Origin: Tateyamaria pelophila
GTDB taxonomy: Bacteria; Pseudomonadota; Alphaproteobacteria; Rhodobacterales; Rhodobacteraceae
Assembly: GCF_019966495.1 (NCBI RefSeq)
Contig: NZ_JAIMIA010000008.1
Span: 1 to 64,000 of the forward strand
Direction: 5' to 3'
Length of the DNA stretch: 64,000 bases
The position numbers and the translations under genes are program-made. The notes below the pieces were generated by a model that did no database searches, was not told where the DNA came from, and saw only the letters and a program-made list of their open reading frames with translations. Positions 46,998-57,454 of this stretch are shown one piece after another. Each line of letters begins with the position of its first letter. Position 1 is the stretch's first letter.

Positions 46998-47627
46998 CTA
47001 CTTCTGGGGCGTTATATCCTTGAGACCGAGCAGAACAGCAGCACCGATCATCAACCCGCCGCACAGCCGGTTGATCATGGTGAACGACCATTTGGCCAGA
47101 CGCGCCATAGCCCGGTCCGCCGCCCAGCCCCACGCCAAGAGCGTCAGGCCGTCGACCACCAGATAGGTGGCTCCCAGAATCAGCAATTGAGGCCAAACCG
47201 GAACGTCCGGGGTAATGAACTGCGGAAAGAGGGCTGCGAAAAACACGACCGCGAAGGGGTTGGTCATCGAAGTCACGAACCCCATGCGATAAAGTCGTCC
47301 CGGCCGTCCGGAGGCCGCACTGCGCCCCGCGTGCGGCGTGTCGCGCGACAGCATCAGGCTCAGCCCGATCCACACCAGATAGGCAACGCCAAACCATTTG
47401 ATCCAAAGAAACGCTGTGGCCGAACTGGCGATCAACGCGGCCAACCCGAATGCGGCCGCCGTCATTTGCAACACATTGGCACTCAGATCACCGGCAATGA
47501 CCCATGTACTGCGCCTCAGCCCGTGTTTCATCGCGTTCGAGACGATCAAAAGCTGGCTGGTGTCCGGCGGTGTCGCAAAAAAGACCGCCACGGCGGCGAG
47601 ATACAGCAGATAGGTTTCGGCGCTCAC
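46998..47627 (-). CDS. LysE/RhtB-family amino-acid exporter
   Basis: The 209-residue membrane protein has about six helices. Family segments are GLRRSTWVIAGDLSANVLQM, WIKWFGVAYLVWIGLSLML and GRLYRMGFVTSMTNPFAVVFF. LysE-type proteins export amino acids or homoserine lactones. The canonical TPGPD near the N-terminus reads TPPDTS. The start overlaps the idi stop by 4 bases (47624-47627), so it is the last gene of the idi-bchP-pucC-bchG operon, with no obvious link to pigment synthesis. Confidence 0.82.
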   Translation of the reverse strand: MSAETYLLYLAAVAVFFATPPDTSQLLIVSNAMKHGLRRSTWVIAGDLSANVLQMTAAAFGLAALIASSATAFLWIKWFGVAYLVWIGLSLMLSRDTPHAGRSAASGRPGRLYRMGFVTSMTNPFAVVFFAALFPQFITPDVPVWPQLLILGATYLVVDGLTLLAWGWAADRAMARLAKWSFTMINRLCGGLMIGAAVLLGLKDITPQK

Positions 47628-48157
47628 ACTTCGACCAGATCAGCACCGAAAATGGTGGCGGCATGCTCGGCCATGTAAATCCGTAGCCATGGGGTAAAAC
47701 GCTCCGGGCTGCGCGCAATACGGGCCTTCAGCGCGTCGAAATCAACCCATTCGGTTGCCATGACTTCATCCGGATTTGGTACAAACGCAAATGGATCGGG
47801 CGCATGGCCGACATAGACGTCAACAACCTCGTGCTCGATCAAGCCGCCGCCCACTTCGGCGCGATATTCCAGATGGTGGCGATTTCGCAGCGGCAGACCC
47901 TTGATGCCCAACTCGTCATCCAGACGGCGCACGGCGCAATCCCCGGGCGCTTCGTCCCAATCGGGATGGGTGCAGCAGGTGTTCGCCCACAGGCCCGGCG
48001 TGTGATACTTCCCCATCGCCCGTTGCTGCAACAAAACCTCCCTACCCCGCAGGATAAAGACCGACACCGCCTTGTGCTTCAGCCCGCGTTCGTGGGCCTC
48101 CAGCTTTTCAACCGGGATGAGGGTGCCATCGACCCAGGCGGGGATCATGATGCTCAT
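47624..48157 (-). CDS. idi: isopentenyl-diphosphate delta-isomerase, type I
   Basis: The 177-residue Nudix-fold enzyme interconverts IPP and DMAPP, feeding carotenoid and bacteriochlorophyll side-chain synthesis. The catalytic cysteine is in LWANTCCTHPDWDE and the catalytic glutamate in GLIEHEVVDVYVG. RGREVLLQQRAMGKYHTPG is also typical. Its start overlaps the bchP stop by 4 bases. An idi next to bchP is common in Rhodobacteraceae photosynthesis clusters. Confidence 0.93.
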   Translation of the reverse strand: MSIMIPAWVDGTLIPVEKLEAHERGLKHKAVSVFILRGREVLLQQRAMGKYHTPGLWANTCCTHPDWDEAPGDCAVRRLDDELGIKGLPLRNRHHLEYRAEVGGGLIEHEVVDVYVGHAPDPFAFVPNPDEVMATEWVDFDALKARIARSPERFTPWLRIYMAEHAATIFGADLVEV

Positions 48158-49371
48158 ACGTGGTTCGCTTTCACCAGCCCTGTCAGGTGGGCCATGTTCT
48201 TGATACCGATCTTAATGTGGGCCATGGGCCGCGCCGCGACCAGCTTTTTATTCATATAAGCCTCAAATGTCAGCTTTTGAACATCTACATCATGACACAA
48301 GGACACAAACCGCTCGCGCCGGTCGTCTGAACGGTAATACGCGTTTTGCATGGCACCCAGAACCTTGAAGACCTGCTTGTGCTCGCGCATGAAGGCCTTT
48401 CGTGCCAGCCCCAGATTGACGATCCGCCCGGTCGCGATCGTTGCGGCGGCGGCTGTGGCGGCGACACGACCGCCAAACATGGCGTAGTAGATGCCCTCGC
48501 CCGAGGACGGTGCAACAACGCCGGCTGCATCACCCGCCAGAACGACGTCATTCGCGTTGTCCCAGAACCGAAGCGGCTGCAATGGAATGGGCGCGCCTTC
48601 CTTGCGCAGTGTCTTGCACTCTGACAGTCCGGCGGACGCGCGCAATGCTGCGGTCGCATCCTTCAGGTCCACATCGGTGACGATTGTTCCCATGCCGACG
48701 CTGGTCGTATTTCCATGTGGGAAAATCCACCCGTAGAAATCCGGGCTGATGGCCCCGTCATAAATCACGTCGCAGCGCGTCGGATCATAGGTGTCGTTGG
48801 CCGCAGGAGCCTCGATGATTTCATGATAGGCCAGCACATACGGGATCTTGTCGCCGCCGGGCACCTCCTGGCGTGCCACCTTGGAGCGCGCACCGTCCGC
48901 ACCGATGATGATCCGGGTTTGCAGCTTGCGCTCCTCTCCGGTTTCCTTGTCCCGGTAGATGACGAAGCGTTTGGCATTGCCAGCCTCACGCTCGATCCGC
49001 AGATAGGTGCCGGTGAACATCTCCGCCCCGGCTTCAACGGCCCGCTGGCGCAGGAACGGATCGAAATCCTTGCGATCGACCATGCCGACAAAGCCATTCT
49101 CGATCGGGATGTCCACATGCCGCCCGCTGGGCGAGACCATGCGCGCGGTGTTCACCTTGGCGACCAGCTGATCGTCGGTGATGTTGAAATCCTGCATAAG
49201 GCGCGGCGGAATAGCACCGCCACAAGGCTTGATCCGACCATCGCGGTCGATCATTGCAACGGAATGGCCTGAGCGCGCCAAATCTTCGGCGGCTGTGGCG
49301 CCTGAGGGCCCACCACCCACAACGACTACATCATACAAGTGTCTATTCCCCCGGAACCAAGGTTGCATCAT
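48154..49371 (-). CDS. bchP: geranylgeranyl-bacteriochlorophyll reductase BchP
   Basis: The 405-residue flavoprotein reduces the geranylgeranyl tail of bacteriochlorophyll to phytyl. The FAD loop is VVVGGGPSGATAAEDLARSG, followed by KPCGGAIPPRLMQDFNI and the second FAD motif VLAGDAAGVVAPSSGEGIYY. The start is unclear. ATG 49371 overlaps the PucC-like gene by 29 bases and adds 11 residues not usual in the family. A TTG at 49338 has GGGGGA just upstream and gives the typical N-terminus. Confidence 0.94.
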   Translation of the reverse strand: MMQPWFRGNRHLYDVVVVGGGPSGATAAEDLARSGHSVAMIDRDGRIKPCGGAIPPRLMQDFNITDDQLVAKVNTARMVSPSGRHVDIPIENGFVGMVDRKDFDPFLRQRAVEAGAEMFTGTYLRIEREAGNAKRFVIYRDKETGEERKLQTRIIIGADGARSKVARQEVPGGDKIPYVLAYHEIIEAPAANDTYDPTRCDVIYDGAISPDFYGWIFPHGNTTSVGMGTIVTDVDLKDATAALRASAGLSECKTLRKEGAPIPLQPLRFWDNANDVVLAGDAAGVVAPSSGEGIYYAMFGGRVAATAAAATIATGRIVNLGLARKAFMREHKQVFKVLGAMQNAYYRSDDRRERFVSLCHDVDVQKLTFEAYMNKKLVAARPMAHIKIGIKNMAHLTGLVKANHV

Positions 49372-50602
49372 TCATATCAGACGCCGCACGCATCACCCGC
49401 GCTGCCACAAGGGCCGCGATGAGGAAAAGTGCAGCTTCGAGCGTGAACACCGACGCATAGGCGGCGGCATCCGGTAATATCATTCGGGTCAAGTCCAGCA
49501 TGCTGGTGGCGATCAGCCCGGCCAGGCCCGCGGCAATCGCCTGGGCCGCCCCAAAGACGCCCATCCGCGTGCCCGCGGCTTCGGCATGTGCTGCGGCCAG
49601 TTGCATCATCGATCCGACGGCACCCACAACGAACAAACCGTTGCCAAGACCCAAAACGACGGTGCTTGGCACCAAGGGCAGACCCGTAGCAAAGCCCAAA
49701 AGGCCCATCGCGGACAGGACACAGCCCGTCACGGCCCAGAACCGGAGACTTCCAATCGCGAAATGCGACAAGACACCAGCCGCGATCATCCCCAGCAGCG
49801 CCGCGCCATCCTTGCCACCGGACAGCTTGGTGCTGTCCTCCGGGCTGAGGCCGTGAATATGCCCAGCAAAGGGTTCAAAGATCAGCTCGGACAGGAAAAA
49901 GGCGAGGATCGACAGGAAAACAAAACCCGTGAACTTGCGCGCAACGGGATCAGACCATGTGATCCGCAAGCCTTCCATCAGCGGCATATCTTCGACCACA
50001 GGCGCAGGCGGCAAATGCCGCTCAACCCGCCAAGTGGCAATGACGCACAACAGGCAGGCGATCGCACCCACAACGGCAACCACAGCCACCAGTCGGGCCG
50101 GGCTGTAAGGCTCAAGCGCGATACCCGTCCCGATGGAGGCAAAGATTGCGCCCGCAATCAGGAGCAGCCACGCCAATGTGGCCGATGCCCCCTTGCGCGG
50201 GCCGGTGACGCTGGCCAGCAGCGCCAGAAACGACGTGCCTGCGGCACCAATGCCCAGTCCGATCGCGGCATAGGCAGTGATCCAGATCGCAAAGGCCCAC
50301 TGTATCGAGGTCTCGGCCACCTGAATACCCCACGCAGCGCCGACGACACCCATTGCCACAACGGCGATACCGCCGAGGATGAACGGCGTTCGCCCCCCTT
50401 TGATATCAGAGCGATGGCCCCAGACCGGTCGGGTCAGTTGCACGCCGTAATGGAGCGCGACGAGCAGACCCGGCAGCAAGGCAGGCAAGGCCAGCTCTAC
50501 GGTCATCAGCCGATTGAACAGGTTCAACGGCAATGCGGCCAAACCGCCGATGGCCGCGTTCACCAGGCACAAACGTACCAATGTCATCCAACCAACGCTC
50601 AT
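49343..50602 (-). CDS. PucC-family (major facilitator) protein between bchG and bchP
   Basis: The 419-residue membrane protein has about 12 helices. PucC-family segments are LHYGVQLTRPVWGHRSDIKG near residue 50 and FEPFAGHIHGLSPEDSTKLS mid-protein. Genes of this type at this position are known in purple bacteria as the bchG-bchP-linked PucC homologue. A role in bacteriochlorophyll delivery or light-harvesting assembly is assumed rather than proven. It overlaps bchG by 4 bases. Confidence 0.88.
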   Translation of the reverse strand: MSVGWMTLVRLCLVNAAIGGLAALPLNLFNRLMTVELALPALLPGLLVALHYGVQLTRPVWGHRSDIKGGRTPFILGGIAVVAMGVVGAAWGIQVAETSIQWAFAIWITAYAAIGLGIGAAGTSFLALLASVTGPRKGASATLAWLLLIAGAIFASIGTGIALEPYSPARLVAVVAVVGAIACLLCVIATWRVERHLPPAPVVEDMPLMEGLRITWSDPVARKFTGFVFLSILAFFLSELIFEPFAGHIHGLSPEDSTKLSGGKDGAALLGMIAAGVLSHFAIGSLRFWAVTGCVLSAMGLLGFATGLPLVPSTVVLGLGNGLFVVGAVGSMMQLAAAHAEAAGTRMGVFGAAQAIAAGLAGLIATSMLDLTRMILPDAAAYASVFTLEAALFLIAALVAARVMRAASDMNDATLVPGE

Positions 50603-51498
50603 CCCAACCCCCTCAGGGCAAAGGCCGCAACCATCATGCCGGCCACATAGAGCGTAACGCCCGTGCCATTATACCAGGGCGCCTTGGCCCTTGGGTCTTT
50701 GAACATGACCGTCATCGCCCAGAATTGCAGATACAGAACGGTGAAGATGCCCGCTGCGTGGGTGACTTGCCCCCACAGTGCGAGCAAAACCATTACGATG
50801 ATCTGCGGCACCGCCATCACGAGGCAGGCCACCTGTGCCGCCTTGCGCGGACCAAGGGTGACAGGCAGGGAATTCACGCCCATCTGCCGGTCACCTTCAA
50901 GCGCCTTGAAATCATTGAGGGTCATGATGCCGTGCGCGCCCAATCCGTAAAGCAGGGCGATCAACAGCACTTCCGCACGGGGCGCGCCGGCGCTCAGCAC
51001 CGCCGCACCCGTGATCCAGGGCAATGTCTCATAACTCAGGCCCACAAGGCCCGGACCCCACCAGCCGGATCGCTTCATCCGCACAGGTTCAGCGGAATAG
51101 GCCCAGGCGGCCAGAACGCCGACAACAGTCGCCGCAAAACCCCAGGGCCCCAACTGCCAGCCGACAAACAACGACAGAACTGACATGCCCAACGCGATCC
51201 ACAGCCCCCAACGGCCCGGAATGCGCCCCGATGGAATCGGACGATCCGGTTCGTTGATGGCATCTACGTGACGATCGCACCAGTCATTGGCGGCCTGGCT
51301 CATCCCGCACACGATGGGACCGGCCAGCAAAACACCCAGCAGCACCAGATACCATTGCCCGGAAGGCGATACACCAGAAGAGATCACGCCGCACACATAG
51401 GCCCACATCGGTGGGAACCACGTGATCGGTTTGATCAAACGAAGGGCAGCCGCAGGGTCAGGATAACGGCGCACGGTCAAAGGCTGACTAACATCCAT
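50599..51498 (-). CDS. bchG: bacteriochlorophyll synthase BchG
   Basis: The 299-residue membrane prenyltransferase esterifies bacteriochlorophyllide with geranylgeranyl diphosphate. The aspartate-rich motif is QAANDWCDRHVDAINEPDRP. IKPITWFPPMWAYVCGVISS near residue 22 and GTGVTLYVAGMMVAAFALRG at the end match BchG. The N-terminal length agrees with known BchG, supporting ATG 51498, although the bases just upstream are a PpsR-type palindrome and no Shine-Dalgarno sequence is visible. Confidence 0.95.
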   Translation of the reverse strand: MDVSQPLTVRRYPDPAAALRLIKPITWFPPMWAYVCGVISSGVSPSGQWYLVLLGVLLAGPIVCGMSQAANDWCDRHVDAINEPDRPIPSGRIPGRWGLWIALGMSVLSLFVGWQLGPWGFAATVVGVLAAWAYSAEPVRMKRSGWWGPGLVGLSYETLPWITGAAVLSAGAPRAEVLLIALLYGLGAHGIMTLNDFKALEGDRQMGVNSLPVTLGPRKAAQVACLVMAVPQIIVMVLLALWGQVTHAAGIFTVLYLQFWAMTVMFKDPRAKAPWYNGTGVTLYVAGMMVAAFALRGLG

Positions 51499-51499
51499 G

Positions 51500-51517
51500 T
51501 GTCAACTATGTCTGACA
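51500..51517 (-). promoter_or_regulatory. PpsR/CrtJ-type operator at the bchG start
   Basis: On the minus strand TGTCAGACATAGTTGACA is an exact TGTCA-N8-TGACA (TGT-N12-ACA) palindrome, the PpsR consensus. It ends one base before the bchG ATG. Further TGTCA half-sites lie at 51535-51539 and 51548-51552. PpsR is encoded immediately upstream. Confidence 0.7.
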
Positions 51518-51539
51518 CTTTGAGTCGGCGCAAGTGTCA
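51513..51539. repeat. inverted repeat in the ppsR-bchG spacer
   Basis: TGACACTT (51513-51520) and AAGTGTCA (51532-51539) are perfect 8-bp arms with an 11-base loop. It overlaps the PpsR palindrome and could be a mutually exclusive RNA hairpin at the ppsR 3' end, or a further pair of PpsR half-sites in opposite orientation. Confidence 0.45.
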
Positions 51540-51553
51540 GGCTGCTGTGTCAG

Positions 51554-52966
51554 TCACTCTTTTGCCAACAGCCCGTATTTGCGTAGTTTGACATACAAAG
51601 ACTGGCGCGAAAGTCCGAGCATTTCAGCCGCCGCAACGCGATTGTTGCGCGTCAGGTTGACGGCTGTTTCGATGCAGATCTTCTCCACCACGTCCGTCGT
51701 TTCCGCCACGATATCTTTCAGCGACGCAGATCCGACAAGATTCATCACGTTCGCGCTCGGATCATTTACCGTCGGCTGACCCTCTGCCTTGCGAACACCC
51801 TCAAGGCGGCTCACATCACGCAGAATCAGAGCAATGACGGGGTGTTCGGGGTCCTTTAGGCGCGTCGCCGACATTTCGACCGGCACCCGCGCGCCAAGGT
51901 CATTGACCAATCGCGTCGCATAGGCCCGCATGTAACCGGACCGGCCGGTATTTTCCAAAAGCACATCCAGGTCGACCTGACCGCGCGCCATGAAATCCGA
52001 TAGTTTGACGCCAATCACGTCGCCCTTATGCGCCGCGCCAATCAGATTGAGGAACGCGTCGTTCACCGACAGGACGGCGCCCTGAGTATCCGTAAACACG
52101 ATACCGTCGGTCGTTTGCTGAACCAGAGCCGTCGCGTGGCTGCTTGAGGCCTCCTCGGATGCGGACACGTCCGCATCGTCCAGCAGGCGACACATCAGAA
52201 TACGCTGACCGCCCGCCCGGAACACGAAAGGCACCAGTGACAGGGCCTGGCGGGTACGGGTCGCCCGCACGGTAACCGGACCTGCGTCATTCGACAGCGT
52301 CGCGTTCATTAAACTGCTTACAAGTTCACTGCCGGACCGATCCGAAAACAAACTCGCAAAGGTGGCGCCGGTCAATGCGTCCGGCTTCATCCCCAGCAGC
52401 GTCGCGGCCCGGCCGTTGGCATCCTCAACCCGGCCCGTCTGGACCGACACAAAGACCACGGCGTCCTGCACATTGGCCATGACCACGCGGTAGCGGGCAT
52501 CAAACTCGCGCCGCGCCTCATAGCCCTGTTCAAGAGCGATTTGCGCCTGCACCAATTGCTGCTGCGTTTCCGCAATGGGGCGCAAATCCCGACCCAGGAG
52601 CAAGGCCGCATTTTCATGGCCAAACCGGTGAAAGGTATAGCGGACGGGGTACTGCCATACCGCGTTGTCCGAGTGGTTCAGCTCAAGCGGTTTCCTCGGA
52701 ACGCTACCTTCCAGATATTTCGCATGCGCTGTATTGAACTTTTCCACGCTTTCCACGGTCAGAAAATCGACGATGGGTCGGCCTTCCCAGTGGCGGAGAT
52801 TTCCAAGAGTGGCGTCATTGGCGTTCAAAACCACGGAAAGAACGATGCCCTGCTGCGACACAACCAAGGCAATGTCAGAAGCAGCCCCTATTATACTACT
52901 TAGGAACTCAGGCTCAATGAGCGGAACAGATCCGCTCGTCCAAAAATTACTGCCGCGGGAGGTCAT
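51554..52966 (-). CDS. ppsR: photosynthesis gene repressor PpsR (CrtJ)
   Basis: The 470-residue DNA-binding protein represses bch, crt and puc genes under oxic conditions. It has an N-terminal PAS-like region, two further PAS domains (about 155-260 and 275-390) and a C-terminal Fis-type helix-turn-helix (NNRVAAAEMLGLSRQSLYVK, 441-460). Cysteines C259 and C431 stand where the redox-active pair of characterised PpsR proteins lies, so redox control is possible. Its start overlaps the ppaA stop by 4 bases, so regulator and antirepressor are cotranslated. Confidence 0.94.
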   Translation of the reverse strand: MTSRGSNFWTSGSVPLIEPEFLSSIIGAASDIALVVSQQGIVLSVVLNANDATLGNLRHWEGRPIVDFLTVESVEKFNTAHAKYLEGSVPRKPLELNHSDNAVWQYPVRYTFHRFGHENAALLLGRDLRPIAETQQQLVQAQIALEQGYEARREFDARYRVVMANVQDAVVFVSVQTGRVEDANGRAATLLGMKPDALTGATFASLFSDRSGSELVSSLMNATLSNDAGPVTVRATRTRQALSLVPFVFRAGGQRILMCRLLDDADVSASEEASSSHATALVQQTTDGIVFTDTQGAVLSVNDAFLNLIGAAHKGDVIGVKLSDFMARGQVDLDVLLENTGRSGYMRAYATRLVNDLGARVPVEMSATRLKDPEHPVIALILRDVSRLEGVRKAEGQPTVNDPSANVMNLVGSASLKDIVAETTDVVEKICIETAVNLTRNNRVAAAEMLGLSRQSLYVKLRKYGLLAKE

Positions 52967-53745
52967 CGTCCACCTAGTGCCTTCTGTCGTTTTGCGCAGA
53001 AGCTCACCACGTCTTTCACAAAGTTTGTGACCAAATCTACGTCCGTATATTCTTTGATCCCACCCAGATCACCTTTGATCGGACCCCCGAGGGCGAGCAC
53101 GGGTGGAGCAGTGGCGAGGGCGCGCACCTTATCGACAGTTCTGGCAACATATTCGAGCGGTGCACCGCGCGCGCATGAAAATAGGACCATATCGGGTTGA
53201 TCGAACTTGATGCGCTCTTCTATCTCTTTTGAGCTTTCGCAGAAGGCAACGCTTGCATCACACCCCAGACGGCGCAACTGGCCTCCGGCAACAGTCGCGC
53301 CCAGGAAATGCTGTTCACCTTCTGGTACGACGACCAAGGCGCTCAATACTTCCGCAGCGTTGGCGGCAGATCGACACGTCGCGTCCACTGATGCTTCGAT
53401 CAGAAGAGACTGGAGGCGCAATGACCCAACCGTGACTTCTGCAAAATCTATATCGGACGTCACCCAAAGCTCACCGAGACACACGGCCGTCTGCGGGATA
53501 TAAAGGTCAATCACAGTATCAACGGTCAAACGATAGCCACGCAACTCATGCATGACCTGTACGGGATCGAACCACTTCGGCGACAGGGTCGCGCGGACCA
53601 GATAGTCCAAGACGACACTACGTGCACCTGTTGCACCGACATTCTGCCTCTCGGACAGAAACTTCAGTACTTGAGAAGCGAGAGGTCCCGAGTCTTGGTC
53701 CTTTTTTCCCGAACCGAATTGTCCAAATGTGTCGTCATGCGTCAT
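52963..53745 (-). CDS. ppaA: PpaA/AerR cobalamin-binding regulator
   Basis: The 260-residue protein has a helical N-terminal half (WVTSDIDFAEVTVGSLRLQS near residues 94-113) and a B12-binding-like C-terminal domain (LVVVPEGEQHFLGATVAGGQ). H146 is in the position of the cobalamin-ligand histidine of AerR. These proteins bind PpsR/CrtJ and relieve or modulate repression in light. I start at ATG 53745 with GGGGTG upstream; TTG 53757 is an alternative. A PpsR box at 53835-53852 lies 90 bases upstream, suggesting control by PpsR. Confidence 0.92.
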   Translation of the reverse strand: MTHDDTFGQFGSGKKDQDSGPLASQVLKFLSERQNVGATGARSVVLDYLVRATLSPKWFDPVQVMHELRGYRLTVDTVIDLYIPQTAVCLGELWVTSDIDFAEVTVGSLRLQSLLIEASVDATCRSAANAAEVLSALVVVPEGEQHFLGATVAGGQLRRLGCDASVAFCESSKEIEERIKFDQPDMVLFSCARGAPLEYVARTVDKVRALATAPPVLALGGPIKGDLGGIKEYTDVDLVTNFVKDVVSFCAKRQKALGGR

Positions 53746-53834
53746 AAAACACCCCAATCGGCAGCAACGCAGTTGACGACTCTGGCGCTTCAGAGTCGCG
53801 GGTTGACTAAAACTGTCTGCCTGACAGGCCGGAA

Positions 53835-53852
53835 TGTCAACTGTATTTGACA
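53835..53852. promoter_or_regulatory. PpsR/CrtJ-type operator (ppaA side)
   Basis: TGTCAACTGTATTTGACA is a perfect TGTCA-N8-TGACA palindrome. On the minus strand its TTGACA can also serve as a -35 element for ppaA. Two boxes in one spacer, as here with 53976-53993, fit the cooperative binding known for PpsR. Confidence 0.75.
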
Positions 53853-53975
53853 GTTTTCATGCCTTGAAGCCCGAATTTGCACTATAATGAACCGAGCGAT
53901 AGCCCATATTTTATGAGACACAGCCATAATACACACGACCATGTCAGCTAAATCGAACAGCACACCGCTGCAGAC

Positions 53976-53993
53976 TGTAAGTTTTAATTGACA
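53976..53993. promoter_or_regulatory. PpsR/CrtJ-type operator (bchF side)
   Basis: TGTAAGTTTTAATTGACA fits TGT-N12-ACA. It is an exact TGT/ACA pair with one intact TGACA half. It overlaps the likely bchF -35 element, so PpsR binding would block RNA polymerase. It lies 141 bases from the first box. Confidence 0.68.
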
Positions 53994-54017
53994 CTTTTCC
54001 TCTCGCGTCGGTACATT
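53988..54017 (+). promoter_or_regulatory. probable sigma-70 promoter of the bchF operon
   Basis: TTGACA (53988-53993), an 18-base spacer and TACATT (54012-54017) lie 32 bases before the bchF start codon. The -35 overlaps a PpsR-type box, as known for bch and crt promoters in purple bacteria. Confidence 0.55.
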
Positions 54018-54049
54018 TGGTTCAGGAACTATCAACGAGGCAAGCGTTC

Positions 54050-55833
<1,784 letters not shown>

Positions 55834-55840
55834 TCCACTT

Positions 55841-55886
55841 CTTCATCTTGCCAAATAAACTCCGGGGTCTGGGGCAGCGCCCCAGA
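55841..55886 (+). repeat. short interspersed repeat A between bchN and bchB
   Basis: The reverse complement contains TGGCAAGATGAAG within a 23-base core (55841-55863), which agrees at 21 of 23 positions with repeat C at 61042-61064, in opposite orientation. Next to it is a perfect hairpin, TCTGGGGC (55868-55875) and GCCCCAGA (55879-55886), 8 bases before the bchB start. It could affect bchB translation or mRNA stability. Confidence 0.65.
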
Positions 55887-55894
55887 GGTCTCAT

Positions 55895-57454
55895 ATGAAA
55901 CTCACTGTCTGGACATACGAAGGGCCGCCCCATGTGGGGGCCATGCGCGTCGCCACCGGCATGACGGGCCTGCACTATGTGCTGCACGCGCCGCAGGGCG
56001 ACACCTATGCCGACCTGCTGTTCACAATGATCGAACGGCGCAATCACCGCCCGCCCGTCACCTACACGACATTTCAGGCCCGTGATCTGGGGGCCGACAC
56101 CGCAAATCTGTTCAAGACAGCCGCCCAGGACGCCTATGACCGGTTCAAGCCCGAAGCGATCATCGTTGGAGCGTCCTGCACTGCGGAATTGATTCAGGAC
56201 GATCCCGGCGGCATGGCTGAAACCATGGGCCTTCCCGTGCCCGTGATCCCGCTCGAATTGCCGTCTTACCAGCGCAAGGAAAACTTTGGCGCGGACGAGA
56301 CGTTCTTTCAGATCGTCAAGGCCCTCGCCAAACCGATGGACCGCACGAAGCAGATCACGGCCAACCTGATTGGCCCGACGGCCCTCGGCTTCCGGCATCG
56401 CGACGACATTCAGGAAGTGACCGCACTGTTGTCCGATATGGGCATCAGCGTAAACGTCGTGGCGCCCATGACGTCCTCACCCAGTGACATTGCCCGCATG
56501 GGTGCGGCTCATTTCAACGTTCTGATGTATCCCGAAACCGCCGAATCCGCAGCCCGCTGGATGGAGAGGGAGCTTGGACAATCTTATACTAAGATTGTGC
56601 CGATCGGCGTTGGCGCGACCCGTGATTTCGTGAACGAAATGGCCGCGCTGACCGGTGTGGCCCCCTATATGGACGAAACCCGTCTGCGCTTGCCCTGGTA
56701 TTCCAAATCCGTCGACAGCACGTACCTGACCGGGAAGCGTGTCTTTGTATTCGGAGACGGCAGCCATGTTCTGGCAGCCGCCCGCGTCGCGCAGGATGAA
56801 ATGGGTTTCGAAGTTGTGGGCATGGGATGCTACAACCGGGAAATGGCACGGCCCGTTCGCGCCAAAGCCAAGGAAATGGGGCTTGAGGCCACCATCACCG
56901 ACGACTACCTGGAAGTTGAGCGCGTGATCGAAGCGCTTCAGCCTGAAATGATCCTTGGCACCCAGATGGAGCGCCACATCGGCAAACGTCTCGGTATTCC
57001 CTGTGCCGTGATTTCCGCTCCAGTTCATGTGCAGGACTTTCCGGCGCGCTATTCGCCACAAATGGGAATCGAAGGCGCAAATGTGCTTTTCGACACATGG
57101 GTACATCCTCTGGTCATGGGGCTGGAGGAGCATTTGCTCCATATGTTCCGGGACGATTTCGAGTTTCACGATGCGGCCGGTCCGTCGCATCACGGTGGCC
57201 ATGCGCCTGCGGCAAGCGTGGAGGGGGGGCCAGCCCCCCAGCCTGCGGCTTCCCCCCGGGATATTTCCAGCCAGGAGAAGATCACTGGTTCGGACGTCAT
57301 CTGGTTGGATGATGCAGAAAAAGAATTGAAGAAGATTCCCTTCTTTGTGCGCGGCAAGGCCCGCCGCAATACGGAAAACTACGCGGCCGAGCGCGGCGTG
57401 GCCCAGATATCAATCGACACTCTTTACGAGGCAAAGGCCCACTATGCGCGATGA
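55895..57454 (+). CDS. bchB: light-independent protochlorophyllide reductase subunit BchB
   Basis: The 519-residue DPOR subunit has D36 ([11 protein letters not shown]) as the aspartate ligand that completes the N-B cluster. [19 protein letters not shown] is the other hallmark. The C-terminal PCP_red domain (about 465-519) is [20 protein letters not shown] and onward. Between the two, residues about 442-462 ([20 protein letters not shown]) are encoded by a GC-rich repeat-like stretch. The AGAGG ribosome-binding site lies just after the hairpin of repeat A. The stop overlaps bchH by 11 bases. Confidence 0.95.
   Translation: MKLTVWTYEGPPHVGAMRVATGMTGLHYVLHAPQGDTYADLLFTMIERRNHRPPVTYTTFQARDLGADTANLFKTAAQDAYDRFKPEAIIVGASCTAELIQDDPGGMAETMGLPVPVIPLELPSYQRKENFGADETFFQIVKALAKPMDRTKQITANLIGPTALGFRHRDDIQEVTALLSDMGISVNVVAPMTSSPSDIARMGAAHFNVLMYPETAESAARWMERELGQSYTKIVPIGVGATRDFVNEMAALTGVAPYMDETRLRLPWYSKSVDSTYLTGKRVFVFGDGSHVLAAARVAQDEMGFEVVGMGCYNREMARPVRAKAKEMGLEATITDDYLEVERVIEALQPEMILGTQMERHIGKRLGIPCAVISAPVHVQDFPARYSPQMGIEGANVLFDTWVHPLVMGLEEHLLHMFRDDFEFHDAAGPSHHGGHAPAASVEGGPAPQPAASPRDISSQEKITGSDVIWLDDAEKELKKIPFFVRGKARRNTENYAAERGVAQISIDTLYEAKAHYAR
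57219..57280 (+). repeat. repeat-like insertion inside bchB
   Basis: The segment has a GC hairpin (GGGGGGCCAGCCCCCC at about 57224-57239), a C-rich run and then GATATTTCCAGCCAGGAGAAG-like sequence. From memory this arrangement is typical of intergenic repeats in Rhodobacteraceae. It resembles repeats A and C only loosely (GC-rich block, T-rich step, then GCxAG..GAAG). It is read in frame in the linker before the BchB C-terminal domain. Confidence 0.5.

Larger units (their letters stand above)
53746..54049. other. divergent control region ppaA/bchF
   Basis: The 304-base spacer separates the regulator operon from the bchFNBHLM-lhaA operon. It contains two PpsR-type palindromes (listed separately), a third looser TGTCTG/TGACA pair at 53814-53826, and a sigma-70-like promoter for bchF. 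No gene-like frame was seen. Confidence 0.7.
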
